DNA of 64,000 nucleotides from Lutibacter sp. (GCF_030692605.1 NZ_JAUYUD010000010.1:1-64000), one strand, 5' to 3'; shown: positions 1 to 9,965, numbered from the stretch's first letter. Made by a program: numbers and translations. Notes: generated by a model not told the origin, from the letters alone.

Positions 1-105
1 CTTGAAATCAAACAATATATAGACTATTATAATAACGAAAGAATTAAATCAAATCTAAACAAAATGAGCCCGATAAAATATCGAGCTCATTATTGTCAAA
101 ATTAA
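1..105 (+). CDS. IS3-family transposase OrfB, C-terminal 34 residues (partial)
   Basis: The frame is open from base 1 to a TAA at 103-105 and has no start inside the window. The peptide contains YIDYYNNERIKSNLN followed by MSPIKYR, the signature end of the IS3/IS150 integrase domain (rve_3): a YYNxxRIxxxL helix and then an SPxxYR motif. The DDE catalytic residues would lie upstream. The match to the family is strong despite the short length. Whether the full element is intact cannot be seen. Confidence 0.75.
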   Translation, partial: LEIKQYIDYYNNERIKSNLNKMSPIKYRAHYCQN

Positions 106-138
106 TTATAAATTTGTCTAACTTTTTGGGTTCAGTCT
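1..138 (+). mobile_element. Right end of an IS3-family insertion sequence
   Basis: The window opens inside an insertion sequence. Positions 1-105 encode the end of an OrfB-type transposase. About ten bases after its stop, positions 115-138 read as a terminal repeat (tgtctaactttttgggttca), which resembles the usual IS3/IS150-group end in Bacteroidota. The outermost bases look like 'ta' rather than the expected 'CA', so the tip may be altered or my boundary may be off by a few bases. The left end and any target duplication lie outside the window. Confidence 0.72.
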
Positions 139-177
139 AAAGGTTGCTTTTTTATAAATTTATTGGAATAATACTTT

Positions 178-1008
178 TTAATTATTTCCTAAAATTAAAG
201 GTAAACCATCTTTAGAACTACCTACAATAACCACTTTACTATTTGGTGATTTTGCAAGTTCTAAGGTAGCTTCAATACCTTTATCCTGTAAAATTTTATC
301 AGTTAATGATGCACTTAAAATGCGGTTTGCATCAGCTTTACCTTTGGCTTCGATAATTTGTTTTTGAGCTTCTTTAGATGCAGTAACTAATCTAAATTCG
401 TATTCTAGCGATTCTTGTTCTTGTTTCAGTTTACGCTCAATCGCATCTTTAATAGTAGCAGGCAAAGTAACATCTCTTACTAAAAGTTCATTTAATTGAA
501 CGTATTGATTATCTAAAATCTTTTTAGTTTCATCAAAAATTTCACTTTGTATGACATCTCTCTTACTTGCATATAATTGTTCAGGTGTATATCGCCCAAC
601 AACACTACGAGCAGCAGAACGAAGAGCAGGCTTTATAACTCTTTCTAAATAGTTTTCACCTTTTTCTTGATGTAGTTTTCCTAAGTTATTATAATCAGGA
701 ACAAACCAAGCCGATGTTTCTAAAATAATATCCAATCCGTTTGATGAAAGAACTTTCATTTTTTCAAACAATTCTTGTTGACGAACTTCATAAACTACTA
801 CATTATTCCAAGGTGCTACCACATGAAACCCTTCTCCTAATGCTGGCTGATCTACTACTACCCCACCATCAAAACGTTTCCACAAAACACCAGCTTCACC
901 AGCATCAATGTTAATTGTAGATTTTGAAATAAATATTATTAAAACTATCCCTAATAAAATTAAAGGCATTATAGTTTTAGGCAATTGCAATTGTCCATTT
1001 GTACTCAT
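178..1008 (-). CDS. Prohibitin-family (SPFH/Band 7) membrane protein
   Basis: The 276-residue protein has a single N-terminal membrane segment (about residues 12-28) followed by the SPFH core beginning with the typical start INIDAGEAGVLWKRFDGG. A helical, Glu/Lys/Ala-rich part (about 190-235) matches the coiled coil through which prohibitins form ring oligomers in the inner membrane. Family members organise membrane domains and modulate membrane proteases such as FtsH. A short C-terminal tail follows. It lies 84 bases downstream of the metal-efflux adaptor gene on the same strand, and could be read through from it or have its own promoter. The specific partner is unknown. Confidence 0.85.
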   Translation of the reverse strand: MSTNGQLQLPKTIMPLILLGIVLIIFISKSTINIDAGEAGVLWKRFDGGVVVDQPALGEGFHVVAPWNNVVVYEVRQQELFEKMKVLSSNGLDIILETSAWFVPDYNNLGKLHQEKGENYLERVIKPALRSAARSVVGRYTPEQLYASKRDVIQSEIFDETKKILDNQYVQLNELLVRDVTLPATIKDAIERKLKQEQESLEYEFRLVTASKEAQKQIIEAKGKADANRILSASLTDKILQDKGIEATLELAKSPNSKVVIVGSSKDGLPLILGNN

Positions 1009-1092
1009 TTTTTTAAATTTTTAAATTTCATCAAAAATACGAAACAGAATTTACATGATGATTATGTAAAATTTATTTAATTTATTTTAATA

Positions 1093-2223
1093 CTAATCAA
1101 CTGGTAAAAAAGCTCCTTTTATTAAGATTTTTTTATTTCCAATTTCTTCCGGAATAATTACTTCAATCCAATTTTCATTTTTTACTCCGACTTCTATTTT
1201 TGTTTTTTCAAATAGATAAATACCTTTTTTTTCTTCTTTAAGCATTAAAACATAAAATAATTCATCTTTTTCTATAACAGCTGTAGCTGGCAAAGCAGTT
1301 TTTTGCACTAAATCTGTAATTATTTCAGCTTCAACAAACATTCCAACCAAAAAGTTTTCTTTTTCATTATGCAAATGTCCGTGCACTTTTACAGTTCTAT
1401 TTGCATCGATAGATTTACCTACTAAATGTACTTCTGCATCATAAGTAATTGCAGATGATTCAGGAATGTTAAATTTTATAACTTGCCCTTTTTTAATTTT
1501 TAAAACATCTTTTTCAAAAACAACTAATTCAAGATGTATGTGAGTATTATTAATAATTTCAATAATAGCATCAGAGTCACTCATAAACTTTCCAACACTT
1601 CCGTAAACTGCTGTTATGCTACCACTTATTGGTGCGAAAACTGAAATTACAGATGTAATTTTACCAGCCTTAACATTAGTGGGATTGACATTTAACATTC
1701 TCAACTTTTGATCTAAACCATTCACTAATGCTCTTGCGCTTTTATAATCGCTTTCTGCTTTTAAATAACTTTTTTGTGATGTTATTTTTTCGTCGAATAA
1801 TGTTTTTTGCCTTTCATATTCCGATTTTAAATACATCAATTCCTCTGAAGTTTTTAAATAATTCTGTTGAATTTCAATAAAATCAAGATTTTCAATAGTA
1901 AAAAGCAATTGTCCTTTTTGTACATTATCACCTATTAGTAAAGGGATTTTTTTAATATATCCGCCCATTACAGCACTAACCATTGCTCTATTTGCTGGCG
2001 GAACATCAATTAAACCATTGATTTTTATACTTTCAATAAAACTTTGAGTTGATACACTACCAAGTTCCATTTTTGCACTTTTAAATTGGGCTGTTGTAAT
2101 TTCAATAGTTGAAGAAGTGTCTTTTTCTTGTGGAATAACTTCCGCTTTTTCCGATGAGTTACAAGCACTAAATAATGCTAAAAACCCAATAAATAGTACT
2201 ATGTTTATGTTATATTTTTTCAT
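1093..2223 (-). CDS. RND efflux periplasmic adaptor, CzcB/CusB-like lipoprotein
   Basis: This 376-residue protein is the membrane-fusion subunit of a tripartite metal exporter, bridging the inner-membrane pump and the outer-membrane channel. A lipoprotein signal ends at LFSAC, with Cys21 as the lipidated residue. Next come a barrel-sandwich (lipoyl-like) half motif near residues 75-110 (VMGGYIKKIPLLIGDNVQKG), an alpha-hairpin coiled coil around 115-180, the second lipoyl half and a beta-barrel. There is no His-rich N-terminal metal site. The gene starts nine bases after the pump stop, so it belongs to the same operon. The partner pump suggests divalent cations rather than Cu(I)/Ag(I). Confidence 0.88.
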   Translation of the reverse strand: MKKYNINIVLFIGFLALFSACNSSEKAEVIPQEKDTSSTIEITTAQFKSAKMELGSVSTQSFIESIKINGLIDVPPANRAMVSAVMGGYIKKIPLLIGDNVQKGQLLFTIENLDFIEIQQNYLKTSEELMYLKSEYERQKTLFDEKITSQKSYLKAESDYKSARALVNGLDQKLRMLNVNPTNVKAGKITSVISVFAPISGSITAVYGSVGKFMSDSDAIIEIINNTHIHLELVVFEKDVLKIKKGQVIKFNIPESSAITYDAEVHLVGKSIDANRTVKVHGHLHNEKENFLVGMFVEAEIITDLVQKTALPATAVIEKDELFYVLMLKEEKKGIYLFEKTKIEVGVKNENWIEVIIPEEIGNKKILIKGAFLPVD

Positions 2224-2232
2224 TATTATCTA

Positions 2233-5200
2233 TTATAAGTTTAAATAATTTATGTTTAAAACAATTTGATTGTAATTGTTTAAAGTAGTTATATAATTAA
2301 TTTTTATTTGACTCGAGTTTTCGATACTTTGTATGTATTGAAAGAAATCTATCTCACCACTTTTATAGCTAATTGAAGCTGTTTTTAAAATTTCAGAAGC
2401 TAATTTTTCACCACTTTCATAAAAGTAATTTAATTCTACCTCTGTTCTTTTTAGTTCTTCTAAAAGTAAATAATACGTTGCTTTTAACTTTACGTTTACA
2501 TCTATAATGCGCTCATTTGCAATATCTTTATCTATTTTAGTTGCAGCCATTTTAGATGCTTTCCCAAAGAAAAATAGTGGGATTGAAATCCCTGCTTGGT
2601 AACTATTTACAGAGACATTTGCAGCTATATCCTTACTAGAGAAATAATTAAAACTTAAATCGGGTAAAAGCTTTTGAGCTTCGAGAGAATTCACAGCTTT
2701 CAACAATCTACTGTTTTCCTTATAATAAGTAATTATAGAATTAGTGCCTAAATCAATATCATTTACTGTAACCTTTTTTAATTCAAAAGGTTGAACTTTT
2801 ATTTTTTCATCTGTTTGAAGCAATAAATTTAAAGATTCATACGCCAAATTTATATCATTTTCAAGCTGAGCTATAGCTACTTTAAACTGTCTATGCTTAG
2901 ATTGCGCTGTAATCATTTCTAAATAATTTGACTCTCCTAATTCGAATTTACGTTTTGCAGCGTAAGAAAAGGTTTCATACAAACTATCAACTTGTTTTAA
3001 GTACACTTTTTTAGCATTTAAGTAAGCAATCGTATAGTATTGCTTTGAAACTTCTTTTTCTAATTTATTTTTAGCAATAGTGTAGCTTATCTCTTCCATA
3101 GTTGCATTTATTTTACCAACTTTTCTTTTAGCAAAATATACTGTAGGAAACTCTATTAATTGTTCAATTCCATAGGTTTCGAAAGGCTTTCCGTCTATTC
3201 CTAAATTGGTTTCATCATTTAAATAATAAAAATGAGTTTTTGGAATATCGAACGCAGCACCAATAAGTTTGGTATTTTTAGAAACTTCCATTCTTTTAAT
3301 TAAAAGCTCCTTATTATTGTCAATTGCATTAGAAATTGATTCTTCTAAAGTCAGTGTTTTTTCTTGTGAAAATCCAACAACTGGAACTAAAAGAAACAAC
3401 AAAATAATAGTTGGTTTGAATTTCTTTTTCCTTTTTATTTTGAATTCTTTTGTGTCAAAAATTGCATATAATACGGGTAAAACAACTAGCGTTAATATTG
3501 TAGCTGATATTAAACCTCCAATTACGACTGTAGCTAACGGTCTCTGAACTTCGGCTCCAGCATTGGTTGAAATTGCCATAGGCAAAAATCCTAAAGCGGC
3601 TGCAGCTGCGGTTAAAATAACTGGCCGTAGTCGTTCTTTGGTACCTTTTAAAATTCGTTCATTTACATCATCCATTCCATGTTCTTTTAATTCTTTTAAA
3701 TGTTCAATAAGTACAATGCCATTTAAAACCGCTATACCAAATAATGCAATAAAACCAACACCTGCAGAAATACTAAATGGTAAATCTCGAATCCATAAGA
3801 AAAGTACACCACCAATAGCCGATAAAGGAATTGCTGAAAACACCATCAATGCTTCTTTTATAGATTTAAATGCAAAATGTAATAGTATGAATATCAACAA
3901 TAAAGCAATTGGTACTGCTACTTTTAATCGTGCTTTTGCACTATTTAAGTTTTCAAATTGTCCACCATAAGAAATGGTATAACCAACAGGTAATTTAACT
4001 TGATCTTCTATGATTTTCTGAACATCTTTTACCACTGATTCCATATCCCTATTTCTAACATTTACTCCAATAACAATCCGTCTTTTAGTATCATCTCTCG
4101 ATATTTTTGCAGGTCCTTTTGTATATTCAATAGTTGCTAATTCATGCAATGGAATTTTATCTCCAGAAGGAGCATCAACATATAAATTTTTAAGATTATC
4201 AATATTTTTTCTAGATTCTGGTTGTAAACGAACCACTAAATCAAATCTCCGTTCGCCCTCAAAAACATTTCCTACTATTTGCCCTGCAAAAGCCATTGAA
4301 ACTACCTGATTTAAATCTTGAATATTTAATCCGTAACGAGCTACTTTTTTTCTATTATAAGTAACTGACATTTGAGGCAATCCATCAATTTTTTCAACTA
4401 TTATATCTGCGGCTCCTTCAATATTTGCAATTTTAGTTTTGATTTCATCAGCCTTTTTAGCCAATATTGCTAAATCCTCACCAAATATTTTGATAGCAAC
4501 ATCAGCCCTAACACCTGTAATTAACTCATTAAAACGCATTTCAATAGGTTGTGTGAATTCAAAATCTACTCCAGGAATAATAGATAATTTTTCTTTAAAC
4601 TTATCTGCCAATTCATCTTTTGAGTTTGCTGAAACCCATTCACCTTTCGGTTTCAATTTTATAATAACATCACTTTCTTCCATTGACATTGGATCTGTAG
4701 GTACTTCAGCCGCACCAATTCTAGAAACCACTTGATCAACTTCAGGAAAGTTATCTAATAAAATTTGCTCTATTTGTGTTGTAATTTCTACAGTTCTTGA
4801 TAATGAAGTCCCCGTTTTTAAAACCGGCTGAATTACAAAATCTCCTTCATCTAATGTCGGTATAAACTCACCTCCCATTCTTGTAAATAATACTCCAGTT
4901 CCAATTAACAAAGCTATAGATGAAATGATAACAATGTTTTTATGATGTAAAGCCCATTTAATAGTTGGTTCATATAAATTCAAAAAGAAGTTCATTAAAC
5001 GTTGTGAAATGTTATTTTTAGAAACTTTTTCAGGTTTTAAAAAGATAGATGCAATAACTGGAACATAGGTAAAACATAAAAACATGGCACCAATTAGAGC
5101 AAAACTAAATGCCATTGCCATTGGTTTAAACATTTTACCTTCAACACCACTTAAAGACAAAATTGGAATAAATACAATTAAAATTATAAGTTGTCCAAAT

Positions 5201-6561
5201 ACTGCAGAAGTCATCATTTTAGAACTGCTCTTATAGGTAATTTCATCAATACTATCTTGTCTGTCGCTTTCAGACAACTGCATTAATTCTGTTCTATTAC
5301 TGGTAATTTTAAAGGCTATAAATTCGACAATAATTACGGCACCATCTATTATAATACCAAAATCTATGGCTCCTAAACTCATTAAATTGGCATCAACTCC
5401 AAAAACGTACATCATAGATAATGTAAACAGTAATGACAAAGGAATTACCGAAGCTACAACCAAGCCAGAGCGAAAACTTCCTAATAATAGTATTACCACA
5501 AAAATTACGATGAGAACTCCAAGAATTAGATTTTCAGCAACCGTAAAAGTGGTTTTTCCAATTAATTCACTTCGTTCTAAAAAACCATTGATAAAAACAC
5601 CTTCAGGCAATGTTTTTTGAATTTCAGCAATGCGCTCTTTTACTTCTTTAATAACTTTATTTGAATCGCCGTCTTTTAACATCATTACTTGTCCTAATAC
5701 CTTCTCGCCTTCTCCATTTCCAGTAATTGCACCAAACCGATTTGCAAAACCAAAATTTACTTCTGCAACATCTTTAATTAAAATTGGGATTCCATCAACA
5801 TTTTTTATAACAATATTTTCAATGTCTTCTATAGATTTTATCATTCCTTCACCTCGCACAAAGAAACTCTCATTTGTTTTTTCAATATAACCACCACCTG
5901 CAACACTATTATTCATTTCTAAAGCATCAATTATTTGAGTGGCTTTTATATTCATTGATTTTAATTTCTCAGGATTTATAGCAACTTCATATTGCTTTAA
6001 AAAACCACCCCAAGTATTCACTTCAACGACACCAGGAATTCCAGACAGTTGACGTTTCACGACCCAATCTTGGATAGTTCTTAGCTCCATTGCCGAATAT
6101 TTATCTTTAAATCCTGGTTTTGTATCTAATATGTATTGATAAATTTCACCCAAACCAGTAGTTATTGGACCCATTTCTGGAGTTCCAAAGCCTTCAGGAA
6201 TTTTATCAGCTGCTGTTTTAATTTTTTCAGCAATTAATTGTCTAGGTAAATAGGTTCCAATGGCATCGTCAAAAACAATAGTAACCACAGATAATCCAAA
6301 TTTTGAAATTGACCTAATTTCTTTAACACCTGGCAAATTTGCCATTTCAAGCTCTACAGGATAAGTTATAAATTGCTCTACATCTTGTGTAGATAAATTT
6401 CTTGATGTAGTTATAACCTGTACTTGATTATTTGTAATATCAGGTACAGCCCCAATTGGTATTTGTGTAAGTGAAAATATACCGAATCCGAAAATTGCAG
6501 CAGTCATTAATAAAATGATCAATTTATTTTCAATACTTATCTTAATTATTTTTTGTAACAT
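2233..6561 (-). CDS. CzcA-type heavy-metal RND pump fused to a TolC-like outer-membrane factor
   Basis: At 1442 residues this is about 400 longer than a stand-alone CzcA. Residues 1 to about 1030 are a complete HME-type RND transporter: 12 membrane segments, two periplasmic porter loops, and in TM4 the proton-relay triad D400, D406 and E413 with the spacing of CzcA. That sequence (DFGIIIDGAVIIVE) is of the Co/Zn/Cd/Ni branch and lacks the CusA pattern. About residues 1047-1063 form a hydrophobic, signal-peptide-like stretch ending in FSQ, and then residues 1065-1442 are a TolC-family channel (LEESISNAIDNN and coiled-coil helices). Such fusions are known in Bacteroidota. How the two halves reach different membranes, perhaps by cleavage, is an inference. 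The gene is second in an operon with a His-rich protein upstream and the adaptor downstream. Confidence 0.9.
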   Translation of the reverse strand: MLQKIIKISIENKLIILLMTAAIFGFGIFSLTQIPIGAVPDITNNQVQVITTSRNLSTQDVEQFITYPVELEMANLPGVKEIRSISKFGLSVVTIVFDDAIGTYLPRQLIAEKIKTAADKIPEGFGTPEMGPITTGLGEIYQYILDTKPGFKDKYSAMELRTIQDWVVKRQLSGIPGVVEVNTWGGFLKQYEVAINPEKLKSMNIKATQIIDALEMNNSVAGGGYIEKTNESFFVRGEGMIKSIEDIENIVIKNVDGIPILIKDVAEVNFGFANRFGAITGNGEGEKVLGQVMMLKDGDSNKVIKEVKERIAEIQKTLPEGVFINGFLERSELIGKTTFTVAENLILGVLIVIFVVILLLGSFRSGLVVASVIPLSLLFTLSMMYVFGVDANLMSLGAIDFGIIIDGAVIIVEFIAFKITSNRTELMQLSESDRQDSIDEITYKSSSKMMTSAVFGQLIILIVFIPILSLSGVEGKMFKPMAMAFSFALIGAMFLCFTYVPVIASIFLKPEKVSKNNISQRLMNFFLNLYEPTIKWALHHKNIVIISSIALLIGTGVLFTRMGGEFIPTLDEGDFVIQPVLKTGTSLSRTVEITTQIEQILLDNFPEVDQVVSRIGAAEVPTDPMSMEESDVIIKLKPKGEWVSANSKDELADKFKEKLSIIPGVDFEFTQPIEMRFNELITGVRADVAIKIFGEDLAILAKKADEIKTKIANIEGAADIIVEKIDGLPQMSVTYNRKKVARYGLNIQDLNQVVSMAFAGQIVGNVFEGERRFDLVVRLQPESRKNIDNLKNLYVDAPSGDKIPLHELATIEYTKGPAKISRDDTKRRIVIGVNVRNRDMESVVKDVQKIIEDQVKLPVGYTISYGGQFENLNSAKARLKVAVPIALLLIFILLHFAFKSIKEALMVFSAIPLSAIGGVLFLWIRDLPFSISAGVGFIALFGIAVLNGIVLIEHLKELKEHGMDDVNERILKGTKERLRPVILTAAAAALGFLPMAISTNAGAEVQRPLATVVIGGLISATILTLVVLPVLYAIFDTKEFKIKRKKKFKPTIILLFLLVPVVGFSQEKTLTLEESISNAIDNNKELLIKRMEVSKNTKLIGAAFDIPKTHFYYLNDETNLGIDGKPFETYGIEQLIEFPTVYFAKRKVGKINATMEEISYTIAKNKLEKEVSKQYYTIAYLNAKKVYLKQVDSLYETFSYAAKRKFELGESNYLEMITAQSKHRQFKVAIAQLENDINLAYESLNLLLQTDEKIKVQPFELKKVTVNDIDLGTNSIITYYKENSRLLKAVNSLEAQKLLPDLSFNYFSSKDIAANVSVNSYQAGISIPLFFFGKASKMAATKIDKDIANERIIDVNVKLKATYYLLLEELKRTEVELNYFYESGEKLASEILKTASISYKSGEIDFFQYIQSIENSSQIKINYITTLNNYNQIVLNINYLNL

Positions 6562-6641
6562 AATTTAATTAATTAATAATGTATATTATTGAGAAACAGA
6601 TTAATGCTACTCAAATTTAATTATAAAAAAATAGAACTATG

Positions 6642-7022
6642 TTACTTTTGTGGTGGTTGAAAAATAAATTTACGGAATAAACTTTTAAAAGAATTTTTGT
6701 AAAAAAAGTTAGAAACAGTAATAACTATGTCATTATATTTAAATTCGATATAATTAGTAACTATTATAAAATTAAATTGAAATGTAGAATCTAATTGATG
6801 GTGTTGAAATGGAAGGTTCTGATGCTCTTTATGATCTTCTTTATGTGAATTTTCTAAAGAACCGTAATGCATTGAGATAAATTCTGAAATAGAATCACCT
6901 TTTTCTAAATGTGTTATAAAATGACTTGCTAGTGCTGGAATTTTATAATAATCATTGAACTCAACGTTAAAACTTTGAAGTAAAACGGTTATTATTAATA
7001 TATAAGCAATTGCTTTTTGCAC
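6642..7022 (-). CDS. Small exported His-rich protein of the metal-efflux operon
   Basis: The 126-residue product starts with a hydrophobic segment (about residues 3-20) that could be a signal peptide or anchor. The middle (about 50-80) is rich in histidine and acidic residues: HYG, HKEDHKEH and FQHHQ. That composition suits binding of divalent metals. The gene comes first in the operon, 80 bases upstream of the CzcA-TolC fusion, a position in which small metal-sensing or metal-chaperone proteins are common. I do not recognise a named family. A periplasmic metal-binding role is inferred from composition and context only. Confidence 0.6.
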   Translation of the reverse strand: MQKAIAYILIITVLLQSFNVEFNDYYKIPALASHFITHLEKGDSISEFISMHYGSLENSHKEDHKEHQNLPFQHHQLDSTFQFNFIIVTNYIEFKYNDIVITVSNFFYKNSFKSLFRKFIFQPPQK

Positions 7023-7145
7023 TGTTAATTTATTAGATAATTAAAATATTTTGTAAATGTGAATATATAAAATTACAATAATTTAAAATTACTATAACTA
7101 ATATCAATTAAACTATTGATTAACTTTATCAGTGTGTCTAGCAAA

Positions 7146-9176
7146 TTAAATTTTACCATAATACTTTCTAGTAAACCATTCTAAACTAAGAAAAAACAGT
7201 AATAAACCCAATAACCACTTCCAATCTATTAATGGTGTATTTTCTGTTTTGGTTGATTGGAGTCCTTTAAATCTACTATCTTCCTCCAATTCTTTTAATA
7301 ACATTTCAATTTGATCTGCATAAAAGAGTTTTCCTTCGGTATTTTCTGAAAATTGTTTCAATACATCATCATTTGCATTTACAAATTGATGTTCAACTTC
7401 AAAAGGAATTATTTTAAATGTTCCATTAAATGAATCATCTTCATTTTCAACTGTTATAGAATAATTATAAATTCCAAATGGAAGATTGGGTAATTCTAAA
7501 TTAAATCTGGATTCAAATAAGGAGAACGGAATTCGCTTTTCAAATTTTTCATCCACTTTACTTAAATTTAGCCATAATTTTGCTCTATAATCAAAATTAT
7601 AATTATTATCCAAATAAATTGCTGAAATTTTTAGTTGATCATTTCCATAATAAAAAGGATTACTGAATACTTGTAATCTAGTGGCATTAGAATTTGAAGC
7701 TAGGTATTGAAATAAATTAGAAAAATAGGTATCAAATTCTTCAAAATGTTGATTTTTTTTGAAGCTTTCCATTCGCCATTTCCAAGAATTTTCTCCAAAT
7801 AAAACACCTATTTTTTGCTCTGAATTTTCAATAGTTACAGCCAATGGTTTAGTATTATTTAAATTTATATCTTTTTGATAAAGAAGTGTTTGAGATTCTT
7901 TATTTAAAGTAATATCGCCACTATTGTCTTCTAAAGGTGGAAATTTTTCAAAACCTAAATCAGTACTTAAAAACGTTGCATAGGAATTATTATAACTAGC
8001 AAAATATATTGATGATGAAGTACCATTCTTTTTTGAAAAATTTGGTTGAATTCCATTTAAAAAAGTCCAATCTGTACTTAACCCTGTAATAATAAAATAA
8101 TTTTTTTTGGTATCTTCTAAAATATTAAATATTGTCTTGAATTGCGAATTTGGCTGATATAAAATAACTAATTGATAGTTGTTTAAATTTTCTTTAAAAT
8201 CTTTTATTAATGAAACAGTTACTTTTCTTTGTTTTGAACTTTCAATCGATTTTTTGAACATTCCAACATCGGGGTGATTTATTGAAGAAAGTAATATTAT
8301 ATTTGTTTGATCTTCTATAACATTGATGCTAAATTCTTTACTATTGTTAAGTGTATTTTTTTCATTAGTAAGAGACTCTATTTTTGCAGTATAAAATTGA
8401 TTTCCTTTCATTGTCGCGTTAAGAAAGATTGAAACAGTTTTGGTATTATCTATACCATTGAAAAGAAGAATATCTGAATAAACGCTTTTATTTTTATAAA
8501 ATATTTCAATTTTTTTTGAAATAATTTTTGAACCAGTATAATTCACAACCAATTCTATAGGAAATTTATTATTGATGTAAGTTACTTGATTTATATTTAA
8601 TTGAGAAATTGAAATATCTTCAAGTTTAGTGGTATCACCCACAATCAATGAATAAACAGGGCTGGAATATTTGATGTGTTCTATACTTTTTCCGATGGTT
8701 TGATTACCATCAGAAATTAAAACAACTGGATTAATTCCTTTTTTATAGATTGATTGAAATTCAGTGAATGGCTTTGACAAATTGGTTTGTGATTCTTTAA
8801 AATTTAGAGAATCTAACAATTTTATGCCAGAACCGAAGGAGAAATATTGAATGTCAAATTTATCTATTAATTTTTTATTCTTCTGAAATAAGGTAATTAA
8901 ATTTATAATTACGTCTTCTTTCTTAAAATATTTTATGGAAGCTGAATTATCAGCAACAATTAGTAATTTCGGCTTGGTTATTTCAGATGATGTCGATTCA
9001 ATACTAGGATTAAACAATAAGATTATTACTAAAAAAATAGTGCAAAATCTTAAAAATGACAATAAATAAGCAATATTACTTTTAGCCCCAGTTGTTTTAT
9101 GAAAATATTGAAAATAAGAAACAAACAAGGCAATTAAAACAGCTAATATTACTTGGAAAACAGTTGCTAATCCCAT
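7146..9176 (-). CDS. Membrane-anchored von Willebrand factor A-like protein
   Basis: The 676-residue protein has two N-terminal membrane segments (about residues 7-25 and 36-55) and one near the C-terminus (about 655-670, before a short basic tail), so the bulk should face the periplasm. Just after TM2, D76 begins a DxSxS MIDAS motif (VADNSAS), and an ISDG motif follows near residue 155, together pointing to a VWA metal-dependent adhesion fold. The later part looks like beta-sandwich domains. The layout (TM-TM-VWA...TM) resembles BatA/BatB-like and other flavobacterial VWA proteins, but the N-terminal aerotolerance-type domain is not evident. It lies 42 bases downstream of fabG on the same strand. 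Ligand and function are unknown. Confidence 0.72.
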   Translation of the reverse strand: MGLATVFQVILAVLIALFVSYFQYFHKTTGAKSNIAYLLSFLRFCTIFLVIILLFNPSIESTSSEITKPKLLIVADNSASIKYFKKEDVIINLITLFQKNKKLIDKFDIQYFSFGSGIKLLDSLNFKESQTNLSKPFTEFQSIYKKGINPVVLISDGNQTIGKSIEHIKYSSPVYSLIVGDTTKLEDISISQLNINQVTYINNKFPIELVVNYTGSKIISKKIEIFYKNKSVYSDILLFNGIDNTKTVSIFLNATMKGNQFYTAKIESLTNEKNTLNNSKEFSINVIEDQTNIILLSSINHPDVGMFKKSIESSKQRKVTVSLIKDFKENLNNYQLVILYQPNSQFKTIFNILEDTKKNYFIITGLSTDWTFLNGIQPNFSKKNGTSSSIYFASYNNSYATFLSTDLGFEKFPPLEDNSGDITLNKESQTLLYQKDINLNNTKPLAVTIENSEQKIGVLFGENSWKWRMESFKKNQHFEEFDTYFSNLFQYLASNSNATRLQVFSNPFYYGNDQLKISAIYLDNNYNFDYRAKLWLNLSKVDEKFEKRIPFSLFESRFNLELPNLPFGIYNYSITVENEDDSFNGTFKIIPFEVEHQFVNANDDVLKQFSENTEGKLFYADQIEMLLKELEEDSRFKGLQSTKTENTPLIDWKWLLGLLLFFLSLEWFTRKYYGKI

Positions 9177-9218
9177 TGTTTGTTTTGAAAAATTATATCA
9201 ATTGTTAAAAAAATATTT

Positions 9219-9965
9219 TTAAGTAAGCATCCCTCCATCAACACTTAAAGTTTGACCAGTAATATATGAACTCAAATCTGAAGCTAAAAACACACATGCA
9301 TTTGCAATATCCTCAGGTGTTCCACCTCTTTTTAATGGAATAGCATCTGTCCAACCTTTTATGGTATCTGCAGGCAAACTTGCAGTCATTTCAGTTTCAA
9401 TAAAACCTGGTGCAATAACATTACTACGTATGTTTCTTGAACCTAATTCTAAGGCAACTGATTTAGAAAAACCTATAATTCCCGCTTTTGAAGCTGCATA
9501 ATTTGCTTGGCCGGCATTTCCTTTTAATCCAACAACTGAACTCATATTTATAATAGATCCTGAACGTTGTTTCATCATGGGTCTAATAACCGCTTTAGTT
9601 AAATTGAAAACCGATTTTAGATTCACTTCAATCACAGTATCAAAATCTTCTTCTGAAATACGCATTAACAAATTATCTTTTGTAATTCCAGCATTATTTA
9701 CTAAAATATCTATTGTTCCAAATTCTTTTAAAACTTCAGTAGCTAATTCTTGAGCTGCATCATAATTTGCGGCATTAGATTGATAGCCTTTAGCTTTTAC
9801 TCCATAAGATTCTAATTCTTTTTCTAATTCCATTGCAGCTTCAATTGAAGCACTATAGGTAAATGCTACATTTGAGCCTTGTTGGGCAAAAGTAACTGCA
9901 ATTCCTTTACCAATTCCTCTTGTTGCTCCTGTTATTAATGCTGTTTTATTTTCTAAAAGTTTCAT
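9219..9965 (-). CDS. fabG: 3-oxoacyl-[acyl-carrier-protein] reductase FabG
   Basis: This 248-residue short-chain dehydrogenase would reduce 3-oxoacyl-ACP to 3-hydroxyacyl-ACP with NADPH in fatty-acid elongation. It shows the nucleotide-binding TGATRGIGKG (residues 12-21), the NNAG motif (90-93) and the catalytic set S143, Y156 and K160 in YAASK. Length and the ending LSVDGGMLT match FabG closely. It is monocistronic or shares a transcript with the VWA gene downstream, and lies divergent from a TonB-dependent receptor across a 285-base regulatory region. Confidence 0.92.
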   Translation of the reverse strand: MKLLENKTALITGATRGIGKGIAVTFAQQGSNVAFTYSASIEAAMELEKELESYGVKAKGYQSNAANYDAAQELATEVLKEFGTIDILVNNAGITKDNLLMRISEEDFDTVIEVNLKSVFNLTKAVIRPMMKQRSGSIINMSSVVGLKGNAGQANYAASKAGIIGFSKSVALELGSRNIRSNVIAPGFIETEMTASLPADTIKGWTDAIPLKRGGTPEDIANACVFLASDLSSYITGQTLSVDGGMLT

